Below, piece after piece: positions 8,183-16,197 of a stretch of DNA of 64,000 bases. The notes beneath the pieces are model-generated. The model saw only the letters and a list, made by a program, of their open reading frames with translations, was not told the DNA's origin and searched no databases. Made by a program: the position numbers and the translations under genes. This DNA is from Desulfobacteraceae bacterium. GTDB taxonomy: Bacteria; Desulfobacterota; Desulfobacteria; Desulfobacterales; Desulfosalsimonadaceae. The DNA lies in the NCBI GenBank assembly GCA_011390465.1, contig JAABSH010000001.1, positions 144,532 through 208,531 on the forward strand, written 5' to 3'. The first letter of the stretch is position 1. Each line of letters starts with the position of its first letter.

Positions 8183-10924
8183 CTATTGATCCAGAAGACG
8201 CTGCAACGCCAGAATTTCAAAGCCTGCCGCAAGTTCATGGATGCGGGAAATAAACATGGCGTGCTCGGGAAACCGGTCTTTAAGTTTTCCGGTTTCCCGT
8301 AGTACTTCCTGGACATCACCGATGCGGGCCGCCTCCCGCAGATGATAAAAGGCCTGCGGCAAGGGAGATGGCGCGATGGGTTCTTCCGGCGACGTCGAAT
8401 CAGGGACAGTGCCTGCCGGTTTCCAATCCAATTCAAGCCGTTTGTTAAGTATTAAGATCAGGGCATCGAGGTTAACGGGCTTGGGGAGAAAACCGACGCA
8501 CCCGGCACACAGACTCTCGGTCTGCGTCTGGTCATAGACACTGGCGGAAACCGCCACCACGGGTATGCCGGCCAAAACCGGATCGCTTTTCAGCTTTTGC
8601 ACCGCTTCAATTCCGCTCATCTCAGGCATCAGTAAATCCATCAGAATTAAATCCGGCATACAGGCGCTGGCAAGTTCCACTGCTTCCCTCCCGTTGGACG
8701 CCTCCATGACATCGAAGCCCATCGGCGTCAGCATGTCGCGTAGAATGGTTCGATTCTCCTGCCGGTCGTCGGCCACGAGCAGGCGGCATGGTGCGCTGAT
8801 TGCCTTGAGTGGCGTCGCTGGCGCAGGTGGATGTATAATTTCAGATTCTGTGAGAATACAGGGAAGTTCAAGGCGAAAAACACTTCCCCGGCCGGGCGTA
8901 CTTTGCACCAGCACGTCCCCGCCCATTTCCAGTGCGATATTCCGGCTGATGGCCAGGCCGAGGCCGGTTCCCTCATTTTGTGAGAATTCGATGGATGGCT
9001 GCCCCGCAATCGGCTGGGGCTTCACCTGATGGAAAGGGTCAAAGATGGTTTCAAGGGATTCCGGTGCAATGCCGATACCCGTGTCTGCAACGCAAAACAC
9101 AAGTTTGTCGTTTTCCAGCCATGCGGTCAAATGGACACTCCCTTTTTCCGTAAATTTAACCGCGTTGCTGAGCAGATTCAAAAGGAGCTGGCGGAGTCTC
9201 TTTTCATCAGTTTCGATGCCATCCGGAAGGGAGTCGGATGCATCGAAATCAAAAATAAGACCCTTGCCTCGGGCACGCGGTGCGATCATGTCGGAAACGT
9301 TCTTGATTAACGGCCTCAATCGGACTTCACCGGATTGAATGTCTATCTTTCCCGCTTCAATTTTGGCTATGTCGAGAATGTCATTGATGAGCATGAGCAA
9401 GTGCTCACCGCTATTGCGAATGATCCCGGCCTGTTCTTTCCGGTCCTCGGGCAGTGTGCGGTCTCGTTGAAACAACTGCGCATATCCGAGAATGGCATTC
9501 AGAGGCGTTCGCAATTCGTGTGACATATTGGCCAGAAATTTGCTCTTGGCGATACTGGCGGCTTCTGCTGCATTCATGGCCAGCCGAAGTTCCGTTGTGC
9601 GTTCTCCGACCGTTTTTTCAAGTTTTTGCTGATGATGTTTTAAAGCATCGGTTTGTTCTCGCAATTGTAGTTGCACCTCACCGGCGGCGCGCTCCTGCAC
9701 CCATGCCAAAACGATAATCAGGGCCAGTACCCCTATGGGATATAATTCTATACCCGGCGACAGGGACAGCGTATGGTTGAAAATATCGAAAATGCCTGTC
9801 GCTGAAAAAATCAGCAGGGCTGCTGCAATAACCCATTTAGCCTCTCGTTTGCGCAGCACATGCCGCAGCCCTTCCCCTGCCCCTACCAGAAGCTGGAGTG
9901 CGATGGCGCTGTTTCCCAGTAGCTGGCTTACATTGCCAAATGGTATCCATTCGAAAAAATGAGCGGGCCAAATGGTCGCGGCGACAAAGATCTGCAACTG
10001 CCAACATCGGCGAATAAGGCTCATCCAGCCGGGGCCGAGGGAAATCTCGATGAAACGCCACAAACCGATCGGAAACAGCAGAGTGGTCAGAAGCCCTGCA
10101 TGGTAAATCCACTCCGCATGCTCGGAAAACATGAACATCACGTTGCTTGAAAGCAGTTGGCTGATCCCCAGACAAATGGCCATGAACCCAAACCACGGGG
10201 AAAATGAAAGGCCGTACCGGCGTCTCATCAGATAGGCAAAAATGGCGTATATCCCGACAAACAGGAACAGGTAGCCGAGCGATTGCCCGAGCCATGACCC
10301 GGAGAGTAGATGCTGCATCAATTTTGATTGCGATGCATAAAGAATCACGGGTTCGCCGAGGGGAAGGGTTTCCGGCCGGGCACTGTAAAAGAGGATATGC
10401 AGTCTTTTACCGGCCGCATGATCCGGCAAGAGAATCAAATGCAAGCGGTTGGCCGGACGCTGCTGATTCCATCGCGGCGCCAAAGAACCGCTTTGGTAAA
10501 CCGGCGCGCCATCTAAAAATACGATAACGGCGTCGCATTGGATATTCGCCATTAAAAGCGATTTGTCGGGATATGGCGCATCCGGCAGGATGGTTTTCAA
10601 CCAAAGACCATTGGCGCTGCTTGTGTTGATGGCGGGGTCCCTCCAATTCCATAGGCCCCACTCATCACTGCTTATTTTATTTTGAAGGAAACCGCCGGCA
10701 ATATCCAAATCCGCCGTAATATCAACGTACTGATAAGTCCATCCTTGGCGCAACCCCAAGGCAACATCCGATGATTTCTCCGGTGTTGCATTGTTCCAGA
10801 GGTCAAGAACTTCCTCAGGGGGGAGACTTGCTCTGGCAGCAGTTGGCGAGCAGGGGCTTCCCGATATGACCGCAATGACCAATGCCGGCAAAAGGATTCG
10901 AATTGAACTTGATAATATTTTCAC
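8183..10924 (-). CDS. Hybrid histidine kinase with periplasmic sensor and seven-transmembrane module
   Basis: A 913-residue sensor kinase. A signal peptide (about residues 1-32) precedes a periplasmic, jelly-roll-like region (about 35-195). Seven hydrophobic segments follow (about 200-400), resembling 7TM-DISM receptors. After a coiled coil (HHQQKLEKTVGERTTELRLA) comes the dimerisation domain with phosphorylated H469 in NMSHELRTPLNAI. The ATPase domain shows the N box, VADTGIGI and GTGLGLAI. A receiver domain follows with D763 in LILMDLLMPEMSG and SxxKP-type GFLPKP. The last 80 residues are helical and could serve phosphotransfer, but no clear Hpt histidine motif is visible. It is the natural partner of the converging sigma-54 regulator and has its own candidate sigma-54 promoter. 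Confidence 0.92.
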   Translation of the reverse strand: MKILSSSIRILLPALVIAVISGSPCSPTAARASLPPEEVLDLWNNATPEKSSDVALGLRQGWTYQYVDITADLDIAGGFLQNKISSDEWGLWNWRDPAINTSSANGLWLKTILPDAPYPDKSLLMANIQCDAVIVFLDGAPVYQSGSLAPRWNQQRPANRLHLILLPDHAAGKRLHILFYSARPETLPLGEPVILYASQSKLMQHLLSGSWLGQSLGYLFLFVGIYAIFAYLMRRRYGLSFSPWFGFMAICLGISQLLSSNVMFMFSEHAEWIYHAGLLTTLLFPIGLWRFIEISLGPGWMSLIRRCWQLQIFVAATIWPAHFFEWIPFGNVSQLLGNSAIALQLLVGAGEGLRHVLRKREAKWVIAAALLIFSATGIFDIFNHTLSLSPGIELYPIGVLALIIVLAWVQERAAGEVQLQLREQTDALKHHQQKLEKTVGERTTELRLAMNAAEAASIAKSKFLANMSHELRTPLNAILGYAQLFQRDRTLPEDRKEQAGIIRNSGEHLLMLINDILDIAKIEAGKIDIQSGEVRLRPLIKNVSDMIAPRARGKGLIFDFDASDSLPDGIETDEKRLRQLLLNLLSNAVKFTEKGSVHLTAWLENDKLVFCVADTGIGIAPESLETIFDPFHQVKPQPIAGQPSIEFSQNEGTGLGLAISRNIALEMGGDVLVQSTPGRGSVFRLELPCILTESEIIHPPAPATPLKAISAPCRLLVADDRQENRTILRDMLTPMGFDVMEASNGREAVELASACMPDLILMDLLMPEMSGIEAVQKLKSDPVLAGIPVVAVSASVYDQTQTESLCAGCVGFLPKPVNLDALILILNKRLELDWKPAGTVPDSTSPEEPIAPSPLPQAFYHLREAARIGDVQEVLRETGKLKDRFPEHAMFISRIHELAAGFEILALQRLLDQ

Positions 10925-10986
10925 GGCACTCCCGCATGTTGCTAATAAAAATAACTATTCATTTCTTTATTACGTTTATAAAACAT

Positions 10987-11003
10987 TGCATAAATTAAGC
11001 CAA
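10987..11003 (-). promoter_or_regulatory. Candidate sigma-54 promoter for the hybrid kinase gene
   Basis: Minus strand TTGGC (11003-10999), seven bases, ATGCA (10991-10987), with GG and GC ten bases apart as RpoN requires. The element is weaker than the one at 5926 because the CACG after GG is missing. Expected start near 10976, about 52 bp before the ATG at 10924. Confidence 0.5.
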
Positions 11004-11069
11004 TAATTTAAAATTCTGCAAAAAGGAATAAATCGGGAATATGTACGTGTGGACATTAAAGCCGATGCA

Positions 11070-11087
11070 ACGATTATTCGTAACGAA
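11070..11087. promoter_or_regulatory. Palindromes upstream of the kinase gene, candidate enhancer site
   Basis: Overlapping dyads ACGA-TTAT-TCGT (11070-11081) and TTCGT-A-ACGAA (11077-11087) lie about 100 bp upstream of the predicted sigma-54 start. The ACGA-N4-TCGT core matches the site at 6028-6039. An isolated ATTTCGTT occurs nearby (about 11106) and also at 6033. Confidence 0.5.
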
Positions 11088-11354
11088 ATATCAATTAAAT
11101 GTATCATTTCGTTTCAGGAATTTATCCGCGCAAGTTTGGGCATCAAGAAGGGCGGATAAATTGTATTGCAACAGGTGAGCCTTTCAGGATCAAACACCAA
11201 CGCTCTTTAAAATGTTTTTTTAATATGAGAAGTTAAGGGTCATTTGCATCCTTTCCTGCATCCTGCACGGACCCCATGCCTGCGCGATGCCGCGTGGACT
11301 ATTTGACCGATTGATCGCCTTTTGGAAAATTCGCGCTTCAAACACTCTTTGACA

Positions 11355-11553
11355 ATGGATTCAACGACATCCGGTTATCAGTTTCCCTATCGTGTATTTG
11401 GGTTGGGCCTATCTATTCTGGACCCCTGTGTTGCTCAGCGATACTTCAATCTGGGAATTTCCCTCACTGTTATGGTTCCTGATTGGTGGGGCCAGCCCGC
11501 TGATTGCCGGTATCTTATTGGCCAGCCTGGAAGGCGTCTATATTCACGATTGA
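11355..11553 (+). pseudogene. Remnant of a CPBP-family membrane protease, N-terminal part only
   Basis: From 11392 to the stop ending at 11553 one frame reads VYLGWAYLFWTPVLLSD, then IWEFPSLLWFLIGGASPLIA and GILLASLEGVYIHD. This is the typical opening of CPBP/CAAX proteases: aromatic first membrane helix, FW-x-P, then an LGGxxPxxAxxxL helix. An ATG at 11355 in another frame gives MDSTTSGYQFPY, which would join the first segment if one frameshift lies near 11390. The conserved EExxxR, FxxxH and third motifs are absent, so nothing functional remains. It stops 20 bp before the following serine hydrolase, mirroring the intact CPBP-hydrolase pair at 2649-4811. Confidence 0.5.
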
Positions 11554-11573
11554 CAGTTTATAGGAAACGAAGA

Positions 11574-12725
11574 ATGCAAAAATGGATTTGTTTTTTTGGG
11601 GTTATTTTTGTAGCGGTCACTACCGGCTGCAACACAATGTACGGAGAACATAACGGGGCCATCGAATCCGAATGGCATTGGAAAAAGGAGTCTCCCGAAA
11701 GCCAGGGCATCCGGTCTGAAGATTTGGCTAGAATGGTTGAGTACATCGACAGCAACAAGATATCGATTCACAGCATCATAATATATAAAAATGGAACGAT
11801 CCCCTTGGAGGTGTACTTCAAACCATACAACAAAAATGTTTCACACAATATGAAATCGACTAGCAAAGGCGTTATTTCCGCGTTAATCGGTATTGCGCTA
11901 CGCGAAGGATACATAGAAAGTCTTGACGAAAGCGCCTTTTCTTACTTTCCAGAGTACGATGTGAAGAGCAGCGGCCGAAAATCGGACATAACATTAAGGG
12001 ATTTGCTCACGATGTCCTCTGGGTTAAAATGGGAAGAAAACAGTCTCAATAGCATGTATACTTTCTTTGTCAGCAAACGCATTGTAAAGAGAGTTCTGAA
12101 CCAACCGCTCGTAAGCGAGCCTGGATCAAAGTTCAACTATAATACCGGGTTGACACATCTGTTATCGGCCATCATTTCGAAAGCCTCGGGGACGAGTACG
12201 TTGCAGTTCGCCGAACGGTATCTCTTCCAGCCACTGGATATACATAACGTTCAATGGAAACAGGACAGAGATGGTTTCCATATTGGGGGATCCGAATTGT
12301 TTCTGACACCGCGAGCCATGACTAAGTTCGCGGTGATGTATTTAGATGGTGGAAAGTACGCTGGCCGGCAAATCGTCCCCAAAGACTGGGTAACAGAATC
12401 GACGGTGACCCAGATGGAAGGGCTCTTTCACGGCGCACGAGTCAAATATGGTTATCTCTGGTGGGTCGATATCGGTAACCAGTTATTCACTTATCTGGAT
12501 AATGAGAAAAATTTTCTTGCGATGGGTGTACACGGACAGAGAATTTATATTTGTAAGAATCTCGACGCGGTGGTTGTTATTACCGCGAATCAAAGTGACG
12601 AGTCGCAGTGCGACATCCTCATTCGAGACTTTATCATGCCAGCTTTTTCGAAAGAAGTTGCTCTGCCCGGCAATCCGACAGCCGAAACCAGGCTGCGTGA
12701 AGTTGTAAACAACGTTGGACAATAG
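11574..12725 (+). CDS. Serine hydrolase lipoprotein, class C beta-lactamase-related
   Basis: A 383-residue lipoprotein. I chose ATG 11574, which follows AGGAAACGAAG and opens a lipoprotein signal MQKWICFFGVIFVAVTTGC with the lipobox cysteine at residue 19. The same frame stays open upstream from 11322, but that part overlaps a pseudogene. Catalytic motifs: STSK (SxxK) in NMKSTSKGVISALIG; YNTG (YxN) in SKFNYNTGLTHLLS; and HGQ near the C terminus (MGVHGQRIYICK) in place of HGG/KTG. The overall order resembles 6-aminohexanoate-dimer hydrolase/esterase relatives. It probably works at the periplasmic face of a membrane. It may be the second member of a duplicated CPBP-hydrolase module whose CPBP gene has decayed. 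Confidence 0.85.
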   Translation: MQKWICFFGVIFVAVTTGCNTMYGEHNGAIESEWHWKKESPESQGIRSEDLARMVEYIDSNKISIHSIIIYKNGTIPLEVYFKPYNKNVSHNMKSTSKGVISALIGIALREGYIESLDESAFSYFPEYDVKSSGRKSDITLRDLLTMSSGLKWEENSLNSMYTFFVSKRIVKRVLNQPLVSEPGSKFNYNTGLTHLLSAIISKASGTSTLQFAERYLFQPLDIHNVQWKQDRDGFHIGGSELFLTPRAMTKFAVMYLDGGKYAGRQIVPKDWVTESTVTQMEGLFHGARVKYGYLWWVDIGNQLFTYLDNEKNFLAMGVHGQRIYICKNLDAVVVITANQSDESQCDILIRDFIMPAFSKEVALPGNPTAETRLREVVNNVGQ

Positions 12726-12916
12726 CGTTAAGCGCATTGCAAGGGTCGTGTTGAAGCTTTGCGGGAACGAAAAGGTTTGTAAAGTTAACGCGTTGCACCG
12801 GACACAATTCCGCTGGGCTCCATTGCCGCCCGTGAGTTTTGCCGTTCAATATTCTTCACCGCCAAATCTTACCTCTCTTGTGCATAATACAATAGCAATT
12901 CTTTACAAAAAAAAGT

Positions 12917-15172
12917 TCATTTGGTCTCCAGCATTGCAGTATGGATTTTTTGGCATAAGTCCATATCCGCTTTCAGCGGTTTCCCGTCCAGGTGAAGGGC
13001 CGGCACCGCGCCGATCAGTGAATTGGTCAGGATCACCGTGTCCGCGGAAAAGAGATTCCGGGGCATTATGTTGCGTTTTTCAATCTGATATCCCTGGCCG
13101 GCAAGCTGATGAACCACCTGTTTTTCCATGACACCGGCAAGCACATGGCGGGATATGGGCAGATAAATCATGCTGCCGGAAATCAGAAAAATATTTGCGG
13201 TATTGGTTTCAGAAACAGAACCCTCGGGATTTAAAATCAGGGCCTCGTCCGCGCCGTGTTTTTGCGCCCATTTTCCGGCCAGATAGTAATAGGCATAATT
13301 GAGTGTTTTGTGCTCCGCCAGCGGGGTCTGGCGGGGATGGGGATATGACAGTAAATCCAGCCCATTTTTGCGGGTCAGGGCCGGGCGGGGGGTATATTTT
13401 TTCGCAGCCACCATCAGATTGGGACGATGAAAAAAAGAATCTGCCGGGCCGTGCGATGCCATGATTTTAACCGCTGCAATGTCGTTTTCCAGATGATTGG
13501 CCGCTACGGCCTGCCGGAGAATTTCATGCCAGGTGAGATCCGGCACCTTTAACTCAAACAGTGTTTTCCAGGCCCGGTAAAACCGGCTGATATGATCCTC
13601 CAGAAACAATGGCCGGCCCCTGTCCACCCGGATGGTTTCAAAAAATCCCAACCCGTATTGCACCCCCAGATCTGAAACCGGAAGCACCGCCTCTCCGGCA
13701 GGAACCAGCTTCCCGTTCTGCCACACCCATTCCGGTTTTTTGGGGCCAGATTTTTGGGCGTCCAGCACCTCCATCAGGGACCGGCCCTTGTGCAGGGTCT
13801 CTTCAAATTCATCTGCCGGATCTGAATCAAACACCACGCCCCCGCCCACGGAAAAAAATATCCGGTTCTGAAAAATTGTGGCCGTGCGGATGGCAATGGA
13901 CAGATCCAGGCTGTTGTGAAAGCTCAAATATCCGATGGACCCGGTATAAACATGCCGCCGCACCGGCTCCAGCTCATCAATGATTTCCATGGCCCGGATC
14001 CGGGGACATCCGGTGATGGAGCCGCCGGGAAAGGCCGCTTCGAGAAGATCCACAGAATCTTTTCCATGGGCCAGCTCCCCTTCAACCACCGACACCAGGT
14101 GAAACACATTGTGATAAGCTTCCAGCCGTCTGTGTTCCGCCACCCGCACACTGCGGCCACGGCATACCCGTCCCAGATCATTTCGCATCAAATCCACAAT
14201 CATGGACAGCTCGGCATCATCTTTGGGGCTGCGCGCAAGCGCTTCCCGAAATTTCTGGTCCTCGGCAGGGTCTTTTCCCCGGGGCCGGGTGCCTTTAATC
14301 GGACGGGTCTCCACATCATTTTCCCGACGGCGCAAAAACCGTTCCGGAGACGTGGAAACAATCCAGTGATCCCCGGCATGAACATAGGCATAAAAAGGGC
14401 CGGGCGCGGTCTGATAAAGGCTGCTGAAAAGGGCGAACGGGTCCCCGGAAAAATCCGTTTCAAACCGCTGGGACAAATTCACCTGATAAATATCGCCCGC
14501 GGCAAGATAGTCTTTTATTTTGCCAACAGCAGCCATATACTGTGCCCTGGTGAATGAAGACGTATATCCGGACGCACCCGCGACAAACCCGGGCGGTTTT
14601 GCTGAAGGGTTTTTCAGCAGCGATTCAATGGATTCCGGAATATCGCCCATGGGACCATTTTTTTCATCCACGCGCTGTGTCACGCACAGCCAAAATTTTT
14701 TTTCCTTTTTATCGCAGCAAACAACCGCGGACGGCGCAAACAGGCAAAGATGCGGAAGCCCCAGATCATCAATTGCAGTGCGGGGCAAGGCTTCAGTAAA
14801 ATCTTTTAAATCATAGGAGAAATATCCAAACAGGCCGCAGGCCACCGGCAGAGCAGGGGGATTTACAGGCAACGCATAGGCGGCCATCACCTGCCGGAGA
14901 AAATCAAATGGATTTTCTTTTATCTCAATAGTTTTTCCGGATACGCAAACGCTCATGCGGGTGCCCCGGGCTTTTATTTCCAGCCAGGGGTTGACGGCCA
15001 GAATATGATATCGGGCACAGTCCAGGTCACCGCCGCTTAAAAGGGCCACCGTGCCGGGATTTTTTGAAAACCGGGCCGCCAGTTCTAAAAATGACATATT
15101 TAAATCCAGCGGAGTTACGACAACGTTTTTTATTTTCCCGGTCAGTTTACAGAGCGCATCCATGCCGGTCAT
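12917..15172 (-). CDS. pabB: Aminodeoxychorismate synthase component I fused to 4-amino-4-deoxychorismate lyase
   Basis: A 751-residue two-domain enzyme for p-aminobenzoate, the folate precursor. Residues 1 to about 455 are the chorismate-binding half (GDIYQVNLSQRFE, PIKGTRPRG, FPGGSITGCPRIRAMEII, YTGSIGYLS), which aminates chorismate with ammonia from PabA. From about residue 478 (KPEWVWQNGKLVP) a class IV PLP fold follows, with VQYGLGFFETIR and the likely Schiff-base lysine K622 in AEHKTLNYAYY. This half eliminates pyruvate to give p-aminobenzoate. The start has a strong AGGAGGG site. It lies 18 bp after pabA. Anthranilate synthase is a less likely reading because of the fused lyase. Confidence 0.93.
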   Translation of the reverse strand: MTGMDALCKLTGKIKNVVVTPLDLNMSFLELAARFSKNPGTVALLSGGDLDCARYHILAVNPWLEIKARGTRMSVCVSGKTIEIKENPFDFLRQVMAAYALPVNPPALPVACGLFGYFSYDLKDFTEALPRTAIDDLGLPHLCLFAPSAVVCCDKKEKKFWLCVTQRVDEKNGPMGDIPESIESLLKNPSAKPPGFVAGASGYTSSFTRAQYMAAVGKIKDYLAAGDIYQVNLSQRFETDFSGDPFALFSSLYQTAPGPFYAYVHAGDHWIVSTSPERFLRRRENDVETRPIKGTRPRGKDPAEDQKFREALARSPKDDAELSMIVDLMRNDLGRVCRGRSVRVAEHRRLEAYHNVFHLVSVVEGELAHGKDSVDLLEAAFPGGSITGCPRIRAMEIIDELEPVRRHVYTGSIGYLSFHNSLDLSIAIRTATIFQNRIFFSVGGGVVFDSDPADEFEETLHKGRSLMEVLDAQKSGPKKPEWVWQNGKLVPAGEAVLPVSDLGVQYGLGFFETIRVDRGRPLFLEDHISRFYRAWKTLFELKVPDLTWHEILRQAVAANHLENDIAAVKIMASHGPADSFFHRPNLMVAAKKYTPRPALTRKNGLDLLSYPHPRQTPLAEHKTLNYAYYYLAGKWAQKHGADEALILNPEGSVSETNTANIFLISGSMIYLPISRHVLAGVMEKQVVHQLAGQGYQIEKRNIMPRNLFSADTVILTNSLIGAVPALHLDGKPLKADMDLCQKIHTAMLETK

Positions 15173-15190
15173 AATACCCTCCTCTTATCT

Positions 15191-15793
15191 TCAGGCCGCC
15201 ACCGGGCTGCGGCATTCGCGCAACGGCCCCTGGTGTAAAAAATTTTCAATGAGCTTTTCGCCATTTTCCGTCATAAAGCTTTCCGGGTGAAACTGGACAC
15301 CGGTCAGCAGCTGTTTTTTATGTGAGATTCCCATGACCACACCGTCTTCGGAACGGGCGGTAACGCGCAGATCCGGGGAGTTGATCGCCACCCGAAGCGA
15401 ATGATAGCGGGCCGCTGTAAACGGAGACGGCAGGCCGTTAAAAACAGCGGTATTATCATGATAAACCCGGCTGGTCTTGCCGTGCACCGGCACCGGAGCG
15501 CGCACCGTATCCCCGCCCAGGGCGGCATTGATACACTGCATGCCCAGACACACCCCCAAAACAGGAATTTTCCCGGCAAAACAGGCGATTGCGGAAACAG
15601 AAAGGCCACTGTTTGCGGGATCTCCGGGGCCGGGGCTGATGACAAGATAATCCGGCAGCAGCGATTCCATCTGCGCAAGGGTCAGTTTGTCGCTTCGGCA
15701 CACTGTCACGGACAGGCTTTGATAAGCCAAAAACATCTGCACCAGGTTATGGGTAAAAGAATCATAATTATCGATCACCAGAACGCGATTCAT
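15191..15793 (-). CDS. pabA: Glutamine amidotransferase, aminodeoxychorismate synthase component II
   Basis: A 200-residue class I glutamine amidotransferase that supplies ammonia to PabB. The start at 15793 (MNRVLVIDNYDSFTHNLV) is fixed by GGAG seven bases before it and by the family's N-terminal motif; the longer frame back to 15820 runs through a hairpin. The triad is visible: cysteine in VLGVCLGMQC, and histidine and glutamate in GVQFHPESF. ISPGPGDP is the oxyanion-strand motif. Many bacteria share one such subunit between folate and tryptophan synthesis, but the pabB-pabC neighbour points to folate. The leader carries a terminator-like hairpin just before the ribosome binding site. Confidence 0.92.
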   Translation of the reverse strand: MNRVLVIDNYDSFTHNLVQMFLAYQSLSVTVCRSDKLTLAQMESLLPDYLVISPGPGDPANSGLSVSAIACFAGKIPVLGVCLGMQCINAALGGDTVRAPVPVHGKTSRVYHDNTAVFNGLPSPFTAARYHSLRVAINSPDLRVTARSEDGVVMGISHKKQLLTGVQFHPESFMTENGEKLIENFLHQGPLRECRSPVAA

Positions 15794-15806
15794 TTGTCTT
15801 CTCCAC

Positions 15807-15843
15807 AAAAAAAACGCCACCCCGACGAGTCTGGGTGGCGTTT
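15807..15843 (-). terminator. Terminator hairpin in the pabA leader, candidate attenuator
   Basis: Read on the minus strand, an 11-bp perfect stem AAACGCCACCC/GGGTGGCGTTT (15843-15833 with 15822-15812, ten-base loop) is followed by a run of eight T. The T run ends three bases before the GGAG of pabA. The next gene upstream (16198) points away, so this hairpin cannot terminate another transcript and must lie inside the pabA leader. A TATAAT box at 15965-15960 would give a leader of about 160 bases. No tryptophan-rich leader peptide is visible. Confidence 0.7.
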
Positions 15844-16001
15844 GCCTGTTTCATAACTCTTTTAACTGACGTTTATCAAAAATTTGGGTATTTTTTTAAC
15901 TGTTGCCGCCATAAAAAGCAAGTCTAAACTTTCCTGTCAGTGCGCGTACTGGAAATACGATTATAACATCAATAATTCCTGATTATTAAACAGTTTCGCG
16001 C

Positions 16002-16030
16002 TTGACAAAAGCCTTCAGTCCCTTTAAACT
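16002..16030 (+). promoter_or_regulatory. Sigma-70-type promoter for the OmpA-like lipoprotein
   Basis: TTGACA (16002-16007) and TAAACT (16025-16030) are 17 bp apart, about 170 bp before the ATG at 16198. Two copies of CCGGATAAACAC lie in the leader between 16142 and 16190. Confidence 0.6.
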
Positions 16031-16197
16031 GAAAAAGTTTTTATTGTCATCAGATCCGGATGCCGTGCAAAAAAGCACTGCCTGCACCACACACAAACAA
16101 CATCCACGGTGATTATCCGCACCCCTTACCAAAAATAATTACCGGATAAACACCGAATGAAGAACCGAATAACAGCCGGATAAACACTGGACGCTTA

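Noticed and set aside
11322..11573. N-terminal extension of the serine hydrolase lipoprotein
   Set aside because: The frame is open, but the extension has no ribosome binding site, would bury the lipoprotein signal, and overlaps CPBP-like sequence in another frame.
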